Assembly: GCA_028280065.1 (NCBI GenBank)
Contig: JANQMN010000088.1
Span: forward strand, 1 to 64,000
DNA: 64,000 bases
Source of the DNA: Hahella sp.
GTDB lineage: Bacteria > Pseudomonadota > Gammaproteobacteria > Pseudomonadales > Oleiphilaceae
Direction of reading: 5' to 3'
The notes below the pieces were generated by a model, which made no database searches, was not told where the DNA came from, and saw nothing but the letters and a program-made list of their open reading frames with translations. Position numbers and translations under genes: made by a program. This document shows positions 53,545-62,721 of the stretch, one piece after another (within the stretch, counting starts at the first letter, position 1; every line of letters starts with the position of its first letter).

Positions 53545-55836
53545 CTACTGGGTCGTCGTACCCAACCCTTCCAGTTCCTTGTTTGCACTCAATATGAAAT
53601 CCCTGAGTTCTGCTGCCGGCAACGGATGTGAAAAATAAAACCCCTGGGCTTCATCGCATTTTTGCATTTGCAGATAGTCGGCTTGCTCTTTGGTTTCGAC
53701 GCCTTCCGCAATCACGGTGAAATTCAAGTTGTGCGCCATGGCGATCACTGCGTTGATGATGATGCGGTCATCCTTGTTTGCTTCCAACTGGGCGACGAAA
53801 GTTCGGTCGATTTTGAGTGTGCTAATTGGAAAGTTACGCAGGTAGGCAAGCGATGAATAGCCGACGCCGAAATCATCGATGGCAAGTTGGAAGCCCTTGG
53901 AAGTTAGCTCGCGCAACAATATCTGGTTCTGTTTCATGTTTTCGATAAAGACCTCTTCCGTGAGTTCCAGTTCGATTTGTTCGGGACGCACTTCATATTT
54001 GTTGAGCAAATTAAGAATGGTTGATTTCAGCGACCTGTCCTGTAGCTGTGTGGCGGATATATTGACGGCAATTTTCAGTTCGGGAAAGTTTTGCTCACGC
54101 CAACTCTTTAGCTGAATACAGACATTCTCCATAACCCATTGGCCAATGGCGCGAATCATGCCGGTTTCTTCTGCGAGAGGGATAAATTCGCTCGGAGATA
54201 TATAGCCTTTTTCCGGATGCTTCCAACGCACCAGCACCTCCGCTCCGGTGACGCCCTGTTTTTGCAAGCTGATCTTGGGTTGGTAGACCAGACTGAGCTG
54301 CTTCAGTTTTATGGCATCCCGAAGCAGGCTATCGAGTTCCAGACGGCGCAAGGCCTTTGCCTGCATCCCGGTGGTAAAGAAGTGGTAGGTATCCCGGCCT
54401 GCGTCCTTGGCCTGATAAAGCGCAACGTCGGCGTTCTTAATCAAGGATTCGGCTGTATTGCCCCCTTCGGGATAGAGTGAAATGCCGATGCTGGCGGTGA
54501 GGAAAATATCGGTATTACTGACGCGAAAGGATTTGTGAAAACACTGTTGCAGTTGTTTGGCGCAGAAAATAACTTCATCCACGGAATTGATGTCCTGAAG
54601 AAATAGCATGAACTCGTCGCCACCGACTCGGGCCAAACTGATTTCTCCCGATATTTCACTGAGTAAACGCCCGGATAGTTCCCGAATGATACTGTCGCCA
54701 TGTTGATGGCCGAGTGTGTCATTTATTTTTTTGAAGTGGTCGACATCAACAATCATCATGCCAATAAATCTGTTGGTACGTCTGGCAAGTAGGATTGCCT
54801 GGGTCAGATCTTCGAAAAAGAAACTGCGATTTGGCAAACCGGTGAGTTTATCGTGATTGGAAATGTGTGAAAGATTGCTTTCTGCTGTCTTACGGCTGGC
54901 GATTTCTTCCCGCAAGCGTTGATTGGTATCTTTCAAATGCAATCGTTGCCGTAGGTTCGATAAAGTCAGAAAGGCCGCCATGGCCATTAACAAGGATGTG
55001 AGTGTGCCTGCGATTAATATTATTAGCGGAGTCTTGTTCAGATAGAGACTTGCCCAGGCGGGTTTGGGCGTAAGGACAAGTTTCCAGTCTAACTTCACTG
55101 GTGTCCACTTAGCGATACCCTGGGGCGCTTTGGAATGATTCCGCTCTGGTCCGAAAATCCGTTTTTCACCTTCAAAAACAGATATTGTGAAGTTTTCCTG
55201 TTCCCTCTCCTGTAGCAAACTTGTAATAAGCGGCTCAATGCGGAAAACGCCGATGATAAAGCCCTGGAACTCTGCCCCTTGTCCAATTGGGTGGTAGACC
55301 ACCGTACCGGCGCCGCCCTGTTGCAGTTCAAGCACAGGAGTAACATTCGGTTGACCGGCATCGCGGCTGTCAGTCAGCGCGCGAAGCCTTTGTTCATTGA
55401 ATGCAACATTGAAGTTCAGCGCAGCCTCGTTGCCTGCCAGAGGTTCGATCCAGCGAATCACAAAGCCTTGGTCAGCCCACTCCACTGCCTGAAAATTGCC
55501 GAAATCCTTTAACAGATTTCTCGCGTCCTGACGCCACAGGCTCTCGTTAAGTTTACCCATGGTCTGCCAGTGCCCGGCCATGCGCCTTAAGGCTGCAACC
55601 TGCACCTCAAACTGCCGGCTGATTCTGTTGCTCAGCTGCAGTGCGTTGGACTGCAGGGCGGTTTGTAGGGCATCTTGGTTGGAGCGGGTTAAATACAGAT
55701 AAAAGGAAGAAGTTAATAGCAAGCCGACGATGAAAACCAGTAAGCTTGCGAGGAAGTTGTTTGTTCTAGTTGTGATCACGTCAGTCTGAGTTGGCCTATG
55801 CTTTTCTAAAGATAGCAGGAAATTGTTAGACGACAA
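53545..55836 (-). CDS. Membrane-bound GGDEF-EAL protein with a CHASE-like sensor
   Basis: Cyclic-di-GMP enzyme of 763 residues. A transmembrane helix at 30-50 and another at about 270-292 flank a periplasmic sensor of the CHASE type (ALQLSNRISRQFEVQVAALRRMAGHW near its start). A short coiled linker leads to the GGDEF domain with an intact GGDEF at 405-409 and no RxxD inhibitory site just before it. The EAL domain shows EVL in place of EAL, an intact DDFGVGYSSL loop and LTEEVF, so phosphodiesterase activity is plausible. Both activities could be present. It is monocistronic, and its own strong terminator follows. Confidence 0.93.
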   Translation of the reverse strand: MSSNNFLLSLEKHRPTQTDVITTRTNNFLASLLVFIVGLLLTSSFYLYLTRSNQDALQTALQSNALQLSNRISRQFEVQVAALRRMAGHWQTMGKLNESLWRQDARNLLKDFGNFQAVEWADQGFVIRWIEPLAGNEAALNFNVAFNEQRLRALTDSRDAGQPNVTPVLELQQGGAGTVVYHPIGQGAEFQGFIIGVFRIEPLITSLLQEREQENFTISVFEGEKRIFGPERNHSKAPQGIAKWTPVKLDWKLVLTPKPAWASLYLNKTPLIILIAGTLTSLLMAMAAFLTLSNLRQRLHLKDTNQRLREEIASRKTAESNLSHISNHDKLTGLPNRSFFFEDLTQAILLARRTNRFIGMMIVDVDHFKKINDTLGHQHGDSIIRELSGRLLSEISGEISLARVGGDEFMLFLQDINSVDEVIFCAKQLQQCFHKSFRVSNTDIFLTASIGISLYPEGGNTAESLIKNADVALYQAKDAGRDTYHFFTTGMQAKALRRLELDSLLRDAIKLKQLSLVYQPKISLQKQGVTGAEVLVRWKHPEKGYISPSEFIPLAEETGMIRAIGQWVMENVCIQLKSWREQNFPELKIAVNISATQLQDRSLKSTILNLLNKYEVRPEQIELELTEEVFIENMKQNQILLRELTSKGFQLAIDDFGVGYSSLAYLRNFPISTLKIDRTFVAQLEANKDDRIIINAVIAMAHNLNFTVIAEGVETKEQADYLQMQKCDEAQGFYFSHPLPAAELRDFILSANKELEGLGTTTQ

Positions 55837-55934
55837 TGGAAAGCCGCATCATTGTAATCGCTTGTTTCGTAATTGGAGCTAATCGATTTTTCAGCAATTT
55901 GCTATAGTTGGCGGCAGTACCTCAGCGGGCTGGA

Positions 55935-55946
55935 TTTGCCGGCAAA
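55935..55946. promoter_or_regulatory. Perfect 12-base palindrome upstream of the GAK-like operon
   Basis: TTTGCCGGCAAA lies 45-56 bases before the first start codon of the eight-gene operon, inside the 154-base gap to the divergent GGDEF/EAL gene. Confidence 0.4.
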
Positions 55947-55990
55947 ATAGACGGGATTTAGGCTCTATCGCCTCAATAACAATCAATGCA

Positions 55991-57625
55991 ATGAGAATTT
56001 CAAAAGCCCTTCGAAGTAACTTACGATTTCTTGTGATTGAGGCCGAATCCCAATTGAATCGGCTGCTCACCTTCTTTGATCACCGGTCCGAGAGTCTGGC
56101 GCGAACCATTAACAGCCGAATCGGCTATGCAAACAACCTCAAGCTACGTATTCAGGATGCCTGTATGGAACAGGCGACCCGCGACCCGGCAGTGGATAAG
56201 TTCAGTGTCCAGGCGATTTCATCCATTGCGAATGAACTGGAACGCCTGGTGGAGTTAAGCGCCCATTGCGTTCAACAGCTTCTGCCCCTAGGCGCTACCC
56301 ACAAAATCGATCTAAGAGTGCACAAACCCTTTTTGCGAAAAGTTGTGAAAGGAATCGGTCAGGTCGAAAAAGCATTTCTGGATAAGGACACCAAAATTGC
56401 GATTCAGTTGGGGCGCTTGGAAACGGAGTTGAATATCGCTTATCAACTTCTTACCAAGCAATATACCGTCAAACTGAAGAAGAGAAAGCGCACTGAAGAA
56501 TTGGTGACGGCGCTTTTCGTCGCCAATACGATCAAGCAAATGGGGGATATCTTACTGAATATCAGCGAATCCATCATTTCCAGCAGTATCGGCCAACCGA
56601 TGGAACTACAGCGTTATAGTTTTCTGCAGGATGCGATCGGTAGTTGGGCGAAAGCGCAATCCGCCTCGAATATCGCGATTAAGCCGGTTGCTGAAACCCG
56701 ATCCGGGAGCGGCATTTCTTCCATCAATTATCAGGATGAGCAGAAAAACGAGCAACTGGTTATTTTTAAGGATGGTGAGAAGCGCAAACTAAAGGAAGAA
56801 TTTCAAGGCGTGGAGAAGTGGCATCGGCTGTTTCCGGGAGTCGCTCCACAGATATTAACCTATAAAAAGGATGGCGACTCGGCCGCACTGTTGATCGAAC
56901 ATCTCCACGGCATCACCTTTGAGCAAATTGTCTTAAATGGTAGCCCGAAAATCATGAAAGAGTCGATGCAGGCGCTAAGTAATACCTTGAATGCCATTTG
57001 GGACTCGACCAAGGTGAAAAAGAAATCCCAGGCGGGTTTTATTCACCAGATTCATAAGAGGCTCAATGATGTTTATGCAGTGCACCCGGAGTTTCGGCGT
57101 AGCGCCCTGCATATCTGCCGGCAGAAATTACCCGGTTTTGTTGACCAATTACAGATGGCCGAGGCAATTGAAAAACGCTATCCTGCGCCGTTTCGCGTGT
57201 TGATCCACGGCGATTTCAATATCGATAACCTGATTTTTGATACCCGGAAATCGACCATTAAGTTCATCGATCTGCATCGCTCCGGCTATTTGGACTATGT
57301 CCAGGATGTCTCGGTGTTCATGGTTTCCAATTATCGTCTGCAGGCGCTGGACTCTCCGGTAAGACGCCGGATTCGCAAACAGGTTGAAGACTTTTACGCC
57401 ATTGCCAGAAAGTTTGCCGAACAACAGAACGACAAGAGTTTTGAGGTGCGCCTGGGACTTGGTTTGACTCGATCTCTAATAACGTCCACACGTTTTATTT
57501 TGGATAAATCCATGGCTACCCGCATGTTTTTAAGAGCGCGTTTCATTTTGAACCAGCTATTGCAGCTTGATGATGCCGGCCTGGAAACCTATCGATTACC
57601 CATCAAGGAGATCTTTTGTGACTAA
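55991..57625 (+). CDS. PhoU-like/APH-kinase fusion protein (first gene of GAK-like operon)
   Basis: Cytosolic two-part protein of 544 residues. Residues about 1-215 are all helical with repeats of hydrophobic heptads (VIEAESQLNRLLTFFD, SIANELERLVELSAHCVQQLLPLG), resembling PhoU-type bundles. Residues about 245-525 form an aminoglycoside-phosphotransferase-like kinase: lysine in LVIFKDGEKRKL, the hinge ALLIEHLHGITF, the Brenner motif VLIHGDFNIDN with catalytic D408, and D427 in FIDLHRSG for metal. It is therefore likely to phosphorylate a small hydroxylated molecule. It overlaps the ATP-grasp gene by eight bases. The partner order matches the GAK system as I remember it. Confidence 0.85.
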   Translation: MRISKALRSNLRFLVIEAESQLNRLLTFFDHRSESLARTINSRIGYANNLKLRIQDACMEQATRDPAVDKFSVQAISSIANELERLVELSAHCVQQLLPLGATHKIDLRVHKPFLRKVVKGIGQVEKAFLDKDTKIAIQLGRLETELNIAYQLLTKQYTVKLKKRKRTEELVTALFVANTIKQMGDILLNISESIISSSIGQPMELQRYSFLQDAIGSWAKAQSASNIAIKPVAETRSGSGISSINYQDEQKNEQLVIFKDGEKRKLKEEFQGVEKWHRLFPGVAPQILTYKKDGDSAALLIEHLHGITFEQIVLNGSPKIMKESMQALSNTLNAIWDSTKVKKKSQAGFIHQIHKRLNDVYAVHPEFRRSALHICRQKLPGFVDQLQMAEAIEKRYPAPFRVLIHGDFNIDNLIFDTRKSTIKFIDLHRSGYLDYVQDVSVFMVSNYRLQALDSPVRRRIRKQVEDFYAIARKFAEQQNDKSFEVRLGLGLTRSLITSTRFILDKSMATRMFLRARFILNQLLQLDDAGLETYRLPIKEIFCD

Positions 57626-58502
57626 AATTGCCGTTGTCGGCCTGCCGGGAAAATGGTCCACCGAAGTACTTGCCGATGCCGTTGAAGAGCGCACCGGATA
57701 TCGCCTGATTGTTGACATGAGCGAGGTGATTCTCGACCTGGATGCTTCCCGGCTGGTATATCAGGGGCAGGATCTCACCCGGCTGGATGGCTTGCTGGTG
57801 AAGAAAATTAGCGCCGAATACAATCCGAATACCCTCGATCGGCTGGAAATGCTGCGATTCGCCGAATCTCAAGGGGTTAGAGTATTCAGTCCCGCCATGA
57901 ATATGCTCAGGCTGATAGACCGCTTAAGTTGTACGGTTACGCTCCGTCAACACGACATTCCGATGCCCCCTACCCGAATCACGGAAAGTCTTGAACAGGC
58001 GCTTCAGACTGTCCGGGATTTTGGCAGTGTTGTATTGAAACCTTTGTATTCCACCAAGGCCAGGGGAATGGTAGTGCTTCATGCCGATCAACCGGGGGTC
58101 GAAATTCGCCAGGCACTGGCTGACTTTCAGGCTACTTCTCCGATGTTTTACATCCAGAAAAAACTAGCCTTGCCCGGCAAAGATCTGGGCATGGTGTTTT
58201 TAGGCGGCAAGTATCTGGGTACCTACGCCAGGGTATCGCAAACCGGCGCTTGGAACACAACGATCAATAGCGGCGGCAAGTATGAGGCGTTTACCGCCCC
58301 GGAAGAGTTGATCGCACTGGCGGAACGGGCCCAGCAGCCGTTCGGCATGGATTTCACGACCGTGGATGTGGCCGAATCGGAACGAGGACCCATTGTATTC
58401 GAGGTTTCTGCTTTTGGCGGTTTTCGAGGTGCCAAAGAAGGGATTGGCATTGACGCGGCAGGGCTCTATGTGGATTACGCCATACAAAACCTAAACCGAT
58501 AA
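57618..58502 (+). CDS. ATP-grasp enzyme of the GAK type (RimK-like)
   Basis: Ligase- or kinase-type ATP-grasp protein of 294 residues. The GTG at 57618 follows AAGGAG by seven bases and gives MTKIAVVGLPGKW; the reading from 57567 is an unsupported extension. Residues 1-95 form the N-terminal fold; the ATP-grasp part holds K141 in VLKPLYSTKARGM, a glycine-rich loop, and metal-binding acids around D245-D250 and E262 in VFEVSAFGGFRG. It resembles RimK/GshB-like enzymes but lacks their peptide-ligation context. The product could be a peptide-like or a phosphorylated compound. Overlap with the PhoU-APH gene implies coupled translation. Confidence 0.88.
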   Translation: MTKIAVVGLPGKWSTEVLADAVEERTGYRLIVDMSEVILDLDASRLVYQGQDLTRLDGLLVKKISAEYNPNTLDRLEMLRFAESQGVRVFSPAMNMLRLIDRLSCTVTLRQHDIPMPPTRITESLEQALQTVRDFGSVVLKPLYSTKARGMVVLHADQPGVEIRQALADFQATSPMFYIQKKLALPGKDLGMVFLGGKYLGTYARVSQTGAWNTTINSGGKYEAFTAPEELIALAERAQQPFGMDFTTVDVAESERGPIVFEVSAFGGFRGAKEGIGIDAAGLYVDYAIQNLNR

Positions 58503-58539
58503 TTATTCACTTCATTACAGCTTTCTAAGGATCTTCTTT

Positions 58540-59622
58540 ATGGGGAAACAGGCGTTAATCGACGCGATGACACATGGTGCAGAACTGTTGGCAGAGCCCC
58601 TGCTTTTGCGTTTGCCGGGCACTGCTATCGCTATTTGGTCAAACAGTCAGCCGTTACTGATGATGCTTGCGGACTATTTTCGCTTCTGGAAGGTTGAGCA
58701 AGCGTCGCAACCCATTGAGGTGTTCGCGATAGAGAAGCCGGCGTTGACGCTTCCCGTAACATGGACGGACTGGCGTCGGGAACGGGGGAAAACCGGAAGA
58801 AAAGATGCCATTTTCGATGTTGAAGACGGAAGGTTTATCCGCAAAGTCCGCACCGGAATGCTGTTTTTCCAGAGTAAAGACCTGCGGGTAGCGGCAGGTC
58901 CCTGTCTGGCGAACGGCAACCAGGTCATTAATTTTATCGATAATCAGTATATGACACTGTTGCAACAGCGGAACTGGTTGATTTGCCATGCTGCGGCGCT
59001 AGCCAAGGGAGAAACCGGTATTGCCATTGCCGGCTTCTCCGGCGGCGGCAAGTCCACCATGATGCTACACCTGCTAAATGACCGGCGCTTTAGTTTTGTT
59101 ACCAATGACCGGTTGTTTGTAAAGGCCGAATCGGAAACGATTCATGCGAGAGGTGTTCCCAAACTACCGCGTATTAATCCCGGTACAATCGTTAACAATG
59201 CACGGCTGCGGCACATGTTGACGGCCAAGGAGCTGGCTTTTTTCGAGAATATGCCAAGGTCTGATTTGTGGGATCTGGAACTGAAATATGATGTCGATAT
59301 CGAGGAGATATACGGCCCGAATCGTATTGTGGACGAAGTCCCGCTACGTCACTTCCTGGTGTTGAACTGGTCCCGCAAATCACAGGAAGAAATGCGGATA
59401 CAGTCTTTCCAGCCAGAACATCGACCGGATTTGCTCAAGGCCGTGATGAAACCGCCGGGACCTTTTTATCAGCATCAAGACGGTACTTTTCTGAATGACA
59501 GCAGTGCCCCTGAACCAGCGGGATATGCCTCGGTATTGCGGGGTGTTAATATGGTGGAAGTAACCGGCAAAGTCGATTTTGCCGGCTTGCAGGACTATTG
59601 TCTGCAGGAGCTGGTTGATTGA
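58540..59622 (+). CDS. HprK-related kinase B (GAK-associated)
   Basis: P-loop kinase of 360 residues related to HPr kinase/phosphorylase. After an uncharacterised N-terminal half (1-145), residues 150-195 show the HprK-type core: HAAALAKGETGIAIAGFSGGGKST with Walker A at 165-173, then the conserved FVTNDRLFV with D190. The rest is alpha/beta with PKLPRINPGTIV, a typical subfamily segment. HPr kinase proper phosphorylates a serine of HPr; this branch has no known target and lacks the full HPr-binding C-terminal signature. It lies 37 bases after the ATP-grasp gene. I take it as a kinase of the operon's own protein or metabolite. Confidence 0.86.
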   Translation: MGKQALIDAMTHGAELLAEPLLLRLPGTAIAIWSNSQPLLMMLADYFRFWKVEQASQPIEVFAIEKPALTLPVTWTDWRRERGKTGRKDAIFDVEDGRFIRKVRTGMLFFQSKDLRVAAGPCLANGNQVINFIDNQYMTLLQQRNWLICHAAALAKGETGIAIAGFSGGGKSTMMLHLLNDRRFSFVTNDRLFVKAESETIHARGVPKLPRINPGTIVNNARLRHMLTAKELAFFENMPRSDLWDLELKYDVDIEEIYGPNRIVDEVPLRHFLVLNWSRKSQEEMRIQSFQPEHRPDLLKAVMKPPGPFYQHQDGTFLNDSSAPEPAGYASVLRGVNMVEVTGKVDFAGLQDYCLQELVD

Positions 59623-59665
59623 AGGATTTCTTACCGCAGTTTCTAAAAGCAAAGTTGTTTGTCTG

Positions 59666-60640
59666 ATGCCTATTGAACTCGCCTTTCTGGTGCAAGGCAA
59701 AGCCGAAACACCAGGTAAAAACTCTCCTCAAGTAGCGGACCAAGAACTGACCGAACTTAGCGATAAAGGCAAGCGCGCTGCGCAACGCATGGGCGTCTGG
59801 CTGGCTAGGCAGGGTTTGCTGCCGGATACCCTGATTTGCTCTCCCGCCGGACCTGGAATGACCTGTGGCGAGAAACTGTTGAAAGCCGCTGGGGCGACCA
59901 CCAAGCGGATATCCAAGGTAGAAAATCTTGACCGCTTATCCGGTCACGAGTTGGCCGAGTTGCTGGCCGGTGACACCCGTGGAGTAACGAATCTGTTGCT
60001 CGTCGCCTCTCAGGCAAGTATTGAAACCTGGCTTGGCTGGTTGCTAGAAGAGCCTGGAAATCCTCCATTGGAAGTTTCTGACTCTTTCCTGTTCGTTATG
60101 TCACCGGTGGATAGCTGGGATGAGATAGGGGCAAAAAAACTCCAGTTGGCAGAACGGATAGAGCCTGGAAAGCTACCTAAGCAGTTTCCATTTCCAACCA
60201 TCACCAGCAGCGAACTCCGGCCAAGACCGGCCTATTACTATCGCCAGTCCGCCGTCATCCCTTTTCGGCGAGCTGAAAACGGCATTGAAATCCTGCTGAT
60301 CTCGTCCAGTAAGAAAAATCATTGGGTCGTTCCAAAAGGCATTCACGAGCCGGGCTTATCCGCCCAGGATTCTGCGGCAAGGGAAGCGCTGGAGGAAGCC
60401 GGTATCGAGGGCGACGTCGGCCAGTCGTCTCTGGGGTGCTACCGCTATGTGAAATGGGGTGCGGAGTGCCGGGTGGAGGTTTATTCGATGGAGGTCAAAC
60501 TGATGCTCAGCGAATCGGATTGGCAGGAGTCCCATCGGGAGCGGATTTGGGTGAATCCTGAAGATGCGGCCAAGATGGTCAAGCAGGCCGAGTTAGGCCC
60601 GCTCATTCGGAATTTGGCACAGCAGGTGGCGGCACAGTGA
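59666..60640 (+). CDS. Inactive histidine-phosphatase-like domain fused to NUDIX hydrolase
   Basis: Two-domain protein of 324 residues from the ATG at 59666; no ribosome site supports the longer frame from 59579. Residues 3-165 have the SixA/histidine-phosphatase fold, but the RHG motif reads VQG at 9-11 and the VGHN histidine is replaced by S115 (VASQAS), so it cannot work as a phosphatase. Residues 185-320 are NUDIX with WVVPKGIHEPG and REALEEAG; the first glutamate of the NUDIX box is L231. The PKG sequence recalls diphosphoinositol- and dinucleotide-polyphosphate hydrolases. It ends with a GTGA overlap into the active histidine phosphatase. Confidence 0.82.
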   Translation: MPIELAFLVQGKAETPGKNSPQVADQELTELSDKGKRAAQRMGVWLARQGLLPDTLICSPAGPGMTCGEKLLKAAGATTKRISKVENLDRLSGHELAELLAGDTRGVTNLLLVASQASIETWLGWLLEEPGNPPLEVSDSFLFVMSPVDSWDEIGAKKLQLAERIEPGKLPKQFPFPTITSSELRPRPAYYYRQSAVIPFRRAENGIEILLISSSKKNHWVVPKGIHEPGLSAQDSAAREALEEAGIEGDVGQSSLGCYRYVKWGAECRVEVYSMEVKLMLSESDWQESHRERIWVNPEDAAKMVKQAELGPLIRNLAQQVAAQ

Positions 60641-61341
60641 GTGGAGTTTATCTGGCATTGGTCAGACATGGCGATTACCGGCAACTGGCCGGTACGCCAA
60701 GTGCGTTTCAGCCTTTTCCCCTAATCCGGGAAGGCGAGCGGCAAGCGAAAGAACTGCAGGAAAAAATTTCTGAATTTTGCCAATCACATGAGGTCCGGTT
60801 GTATCGAAAGGTCTATAGCTCGGTCTTGTTGCGTGCCTGGCAGACAGCGCAGATATTTTGCCGGGAGTGGGAAAAACAGGTCACAGGCGACGCTTTTGAA
60901 ATCGTTGAAACTTCCGCCTTGGCAGAACGTTGCGTGGGGAGTTTGGCGAACCTCAGTCAGTCCCAAATAGAAGAGGTGCTGCGTGACGACCCGCGGTTCG
61001 AGACTCCTCCGGCGGACTGGAAATCCAATAGTCATTACCGCTTACCTTATCCCGGCGCTGAATCCTTATTGGAAGCGGGAAAGAGAGTGGCGGACTTTAT
61101 CAATGCGCAGCTTGCCGACATTGCGGCTTCTTCGCCACCCACTCTGGTACTCTTTATCGGCCACGGCGCCGCATTCAGGCACGCTGCCTACCATTTGGGA
61201 GTGCTTGAATTTGATGAAATTGCGCAGTTGAGTATGTATCATGCCTTCCCGGTGTTTTTTCGCGTAGATAACGATGGCCGCTGGCAGCAGGTGGGAGGCC
61301 GGTGGAAAGAGCGTAAAAAGCAAACCGAGTATACCGATTAA
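60637..61341 (+). CDS. Histidine phosphatase (phosphoglycerate mutase-like)
   Basis: Branch-1 histidine phosphatase of 234 residues. The catalytic motif LVRHGDYRQ places the phospho-acceptor H11 after the GTG start, and IGHGAAFRH supplies the second catalytic histidine; SSVLLRAWQTA is the phosphate-pocket arginine segment. Unlike the preceding gene product this one is intact. It overlaps the NUDIX fusion by four bases (GTGA), so the dead and live versions are made together. The target might be the phosphohistidine or phosphate ester created by the operon's kinases. Confidence 0.9.
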   Translation: MSGVYLALVRHGDYRQLAGTPSAFQPFPLIREGERQAKELQEKISEFCQSHEVRLYRKVYSSVLLRAWQTAQIFCREWEKQVTGDAFEIVETSALAERCVGSLANLSQSQIEEVLRDDPRFETPPADWKSNSHYRLPYPGAESLLEAGKRVADFINAQLADIAASSPPTLVLFIGHGAAFRHAAYHLGVLEFDEIAQLSMYHAFPVFFRVDNDGRWQQVGGRWKERKKQTEYTD

Positions 61342-61360
61342 GCCGCAATGTAGAGAATCT

Positions 61361-62689
61361 ATGCATTATCGAATTCCAGGCTACCAAGGCGCTGAATGGC
61401 TCTCGGCAAAATTGCCGGATCAGCCGCAGCACTGGCTCGACGGAAACAAGCATGGACTACGGCAACGTAAAACCGGGCATAAGAAATCCAAAGCCGCCGT
61501 TAAAGAGTTGTTGCAGCAACACCCTTGGCAATGGCCAAAACGGCCGGTCATCTTTATTTCTGATTTACATGCCGATGCCGATGCTCTGCTGGAAAGCCTG
61601 GTTGCCAGTGGCGGGATTAAACGGACCGGAGCAAAAGACCACCAGTTTCGACTGACGTCCGACGGTAAAAACTCAACTTTTGTACTCGGCGGCGACTTTT
61701 TTGACAAGGGGCCGAGCAACCTGCGCTTGTTACGCTGCCTGAATATATTAAGAAAGAAGGGTGCCCGATTGCGTATATTGGCAGGTAATCACGACATCAG
61801 AACTCTGATCGGGATGCGCAGCCTGGGCAATACCGAGGATCCACGGGACGGTCACTTCTTTGTCCGAATGGGCGCCAAGGCGATTCCATTTTTGCGGGAA
61901 ATCCGCGACGAATTTTTGACAGACAAAGGCGCAATGAAGCACATCCCGGATGCCGAGGAATGCCGCAAGCGCATTTTCCCCGGTAAAAAGTGGCAGCATC
62001 GGTTTCCGGATCTGGCCGCCGGGATCATGCACAAGGAACGGCTGGAACGGGAAATCGCCAAACTGGAAAAGAAATGCTCCCGCTTCGAGCATTTCTGCGA
62101 GCGGGAGGGCATTAATCTCCGCGAAGCCTACGCGGCCTGTCTCAAATGGCAGGAACTATTCCTCCATCCTAAGGGCGAGTTTTCCTGGTTCCTGCAGAAA
62201 ATGCAGTTAGCACATCGCAAGGGATCTTTTCTTTTTATTCATGCCGGGCTGGATGACGATGCTTCCGATTTGCTGCACGCCAAAGGCGTGAAAGGCTTAA
62301 ACAAACAGTTCCAGAAGCAATTGCAGGGCAGTCCCTTCGATTTCTACTATGGGCCGGTGGCGAATACCATTCGAACCAAATACCGGGATGTGGACCTGCC
62401 GTTGACCCAGAAAGGCGGGCGTGTCGCCCATAAAGCGGGAGTTCATGCCATTGTCCACGGCCACCGCAACTTGCGCCGGGGACAACGCATCGCGATACGC
62501 AAAACGCTGTTGCATTTTGAATGCGACGTTACCTTGGACAGCGGTTCAAGACGTGCGGAAGGACTAAAAGGTGCGGGTGCCGGCGCGACGATTTTTCATC
62601 CCCGCGGTTATGTCCTGGGTATCTGTTCCGACCATAATAAGATCAAGGTGTTCGATCCCGAGGCTATACTTAAACAGGACGAGCAATAA
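61361..62689 (+). CDS. Calcineurin-type metallophosphoesterase with helical insert
   Basis: Phosphoesterase of 442 residues. The ATG at 61361 begins right after the previous stop; an in-frame reading from 61274 overlaps that gene and has a low-complexity start. All metal motifs are present: ISDLHAD at 67-72, GGDFFDKGP at 110-118, GNHD at 142-145, HAGLDDD and VHGHRN. Between GNHD and HAGL an insert of about 160 residues contains a predicted coiled coil (ERLEREIAKLEKKCSRFEHF). Likely cytosolic. The gene belongs to the GAK-like operon and probably removes a phosphate group from the same compound or protein. Substrate unknown. Confidence 0.88.
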   Translation: MHYRIPGYQGAEWLSAKLPDQPQHWLDGNKHGLRQRKTGHKKSKAAVKELLQQHPWQWPKRPVIFISDLHADADALLESLVASGGIKRTGAKDHQFRLTSDGKNSTFVLGGDFFDKGPSNLRLLRCLNILRKKGARLRILAGNHDIRTLIGMRSLGNTEDPRDGHFFVRMGAKAIPFLREIRDEFLTDKGAMKHIPDAEECRKRIFPGKKWQHRFPDLAAGIMHKERLEREIAKLEKKCSRFEHFCEREGINLREAYAACLKWQELFLHPKGEFSWFLQKMQLAHRKGSFLFIHAGLDDDASDLLHAKGVKGLNKQFQKQLQGSPFDFYYGPVANTIRTKYRDVDLPLTQKGGRVAHKAGVHAIVHGHRNLRRGQRIAIRKTLLHFECDVTLDSGSRRAEGLKGAGAGATIFHPRGYVLGICSDHNKIKVFDPEAILKQDEQ

Positions 62690-62721
62690 ATCCGATGCCG
62701 GTCAGCCCAATCGAGGAACGT

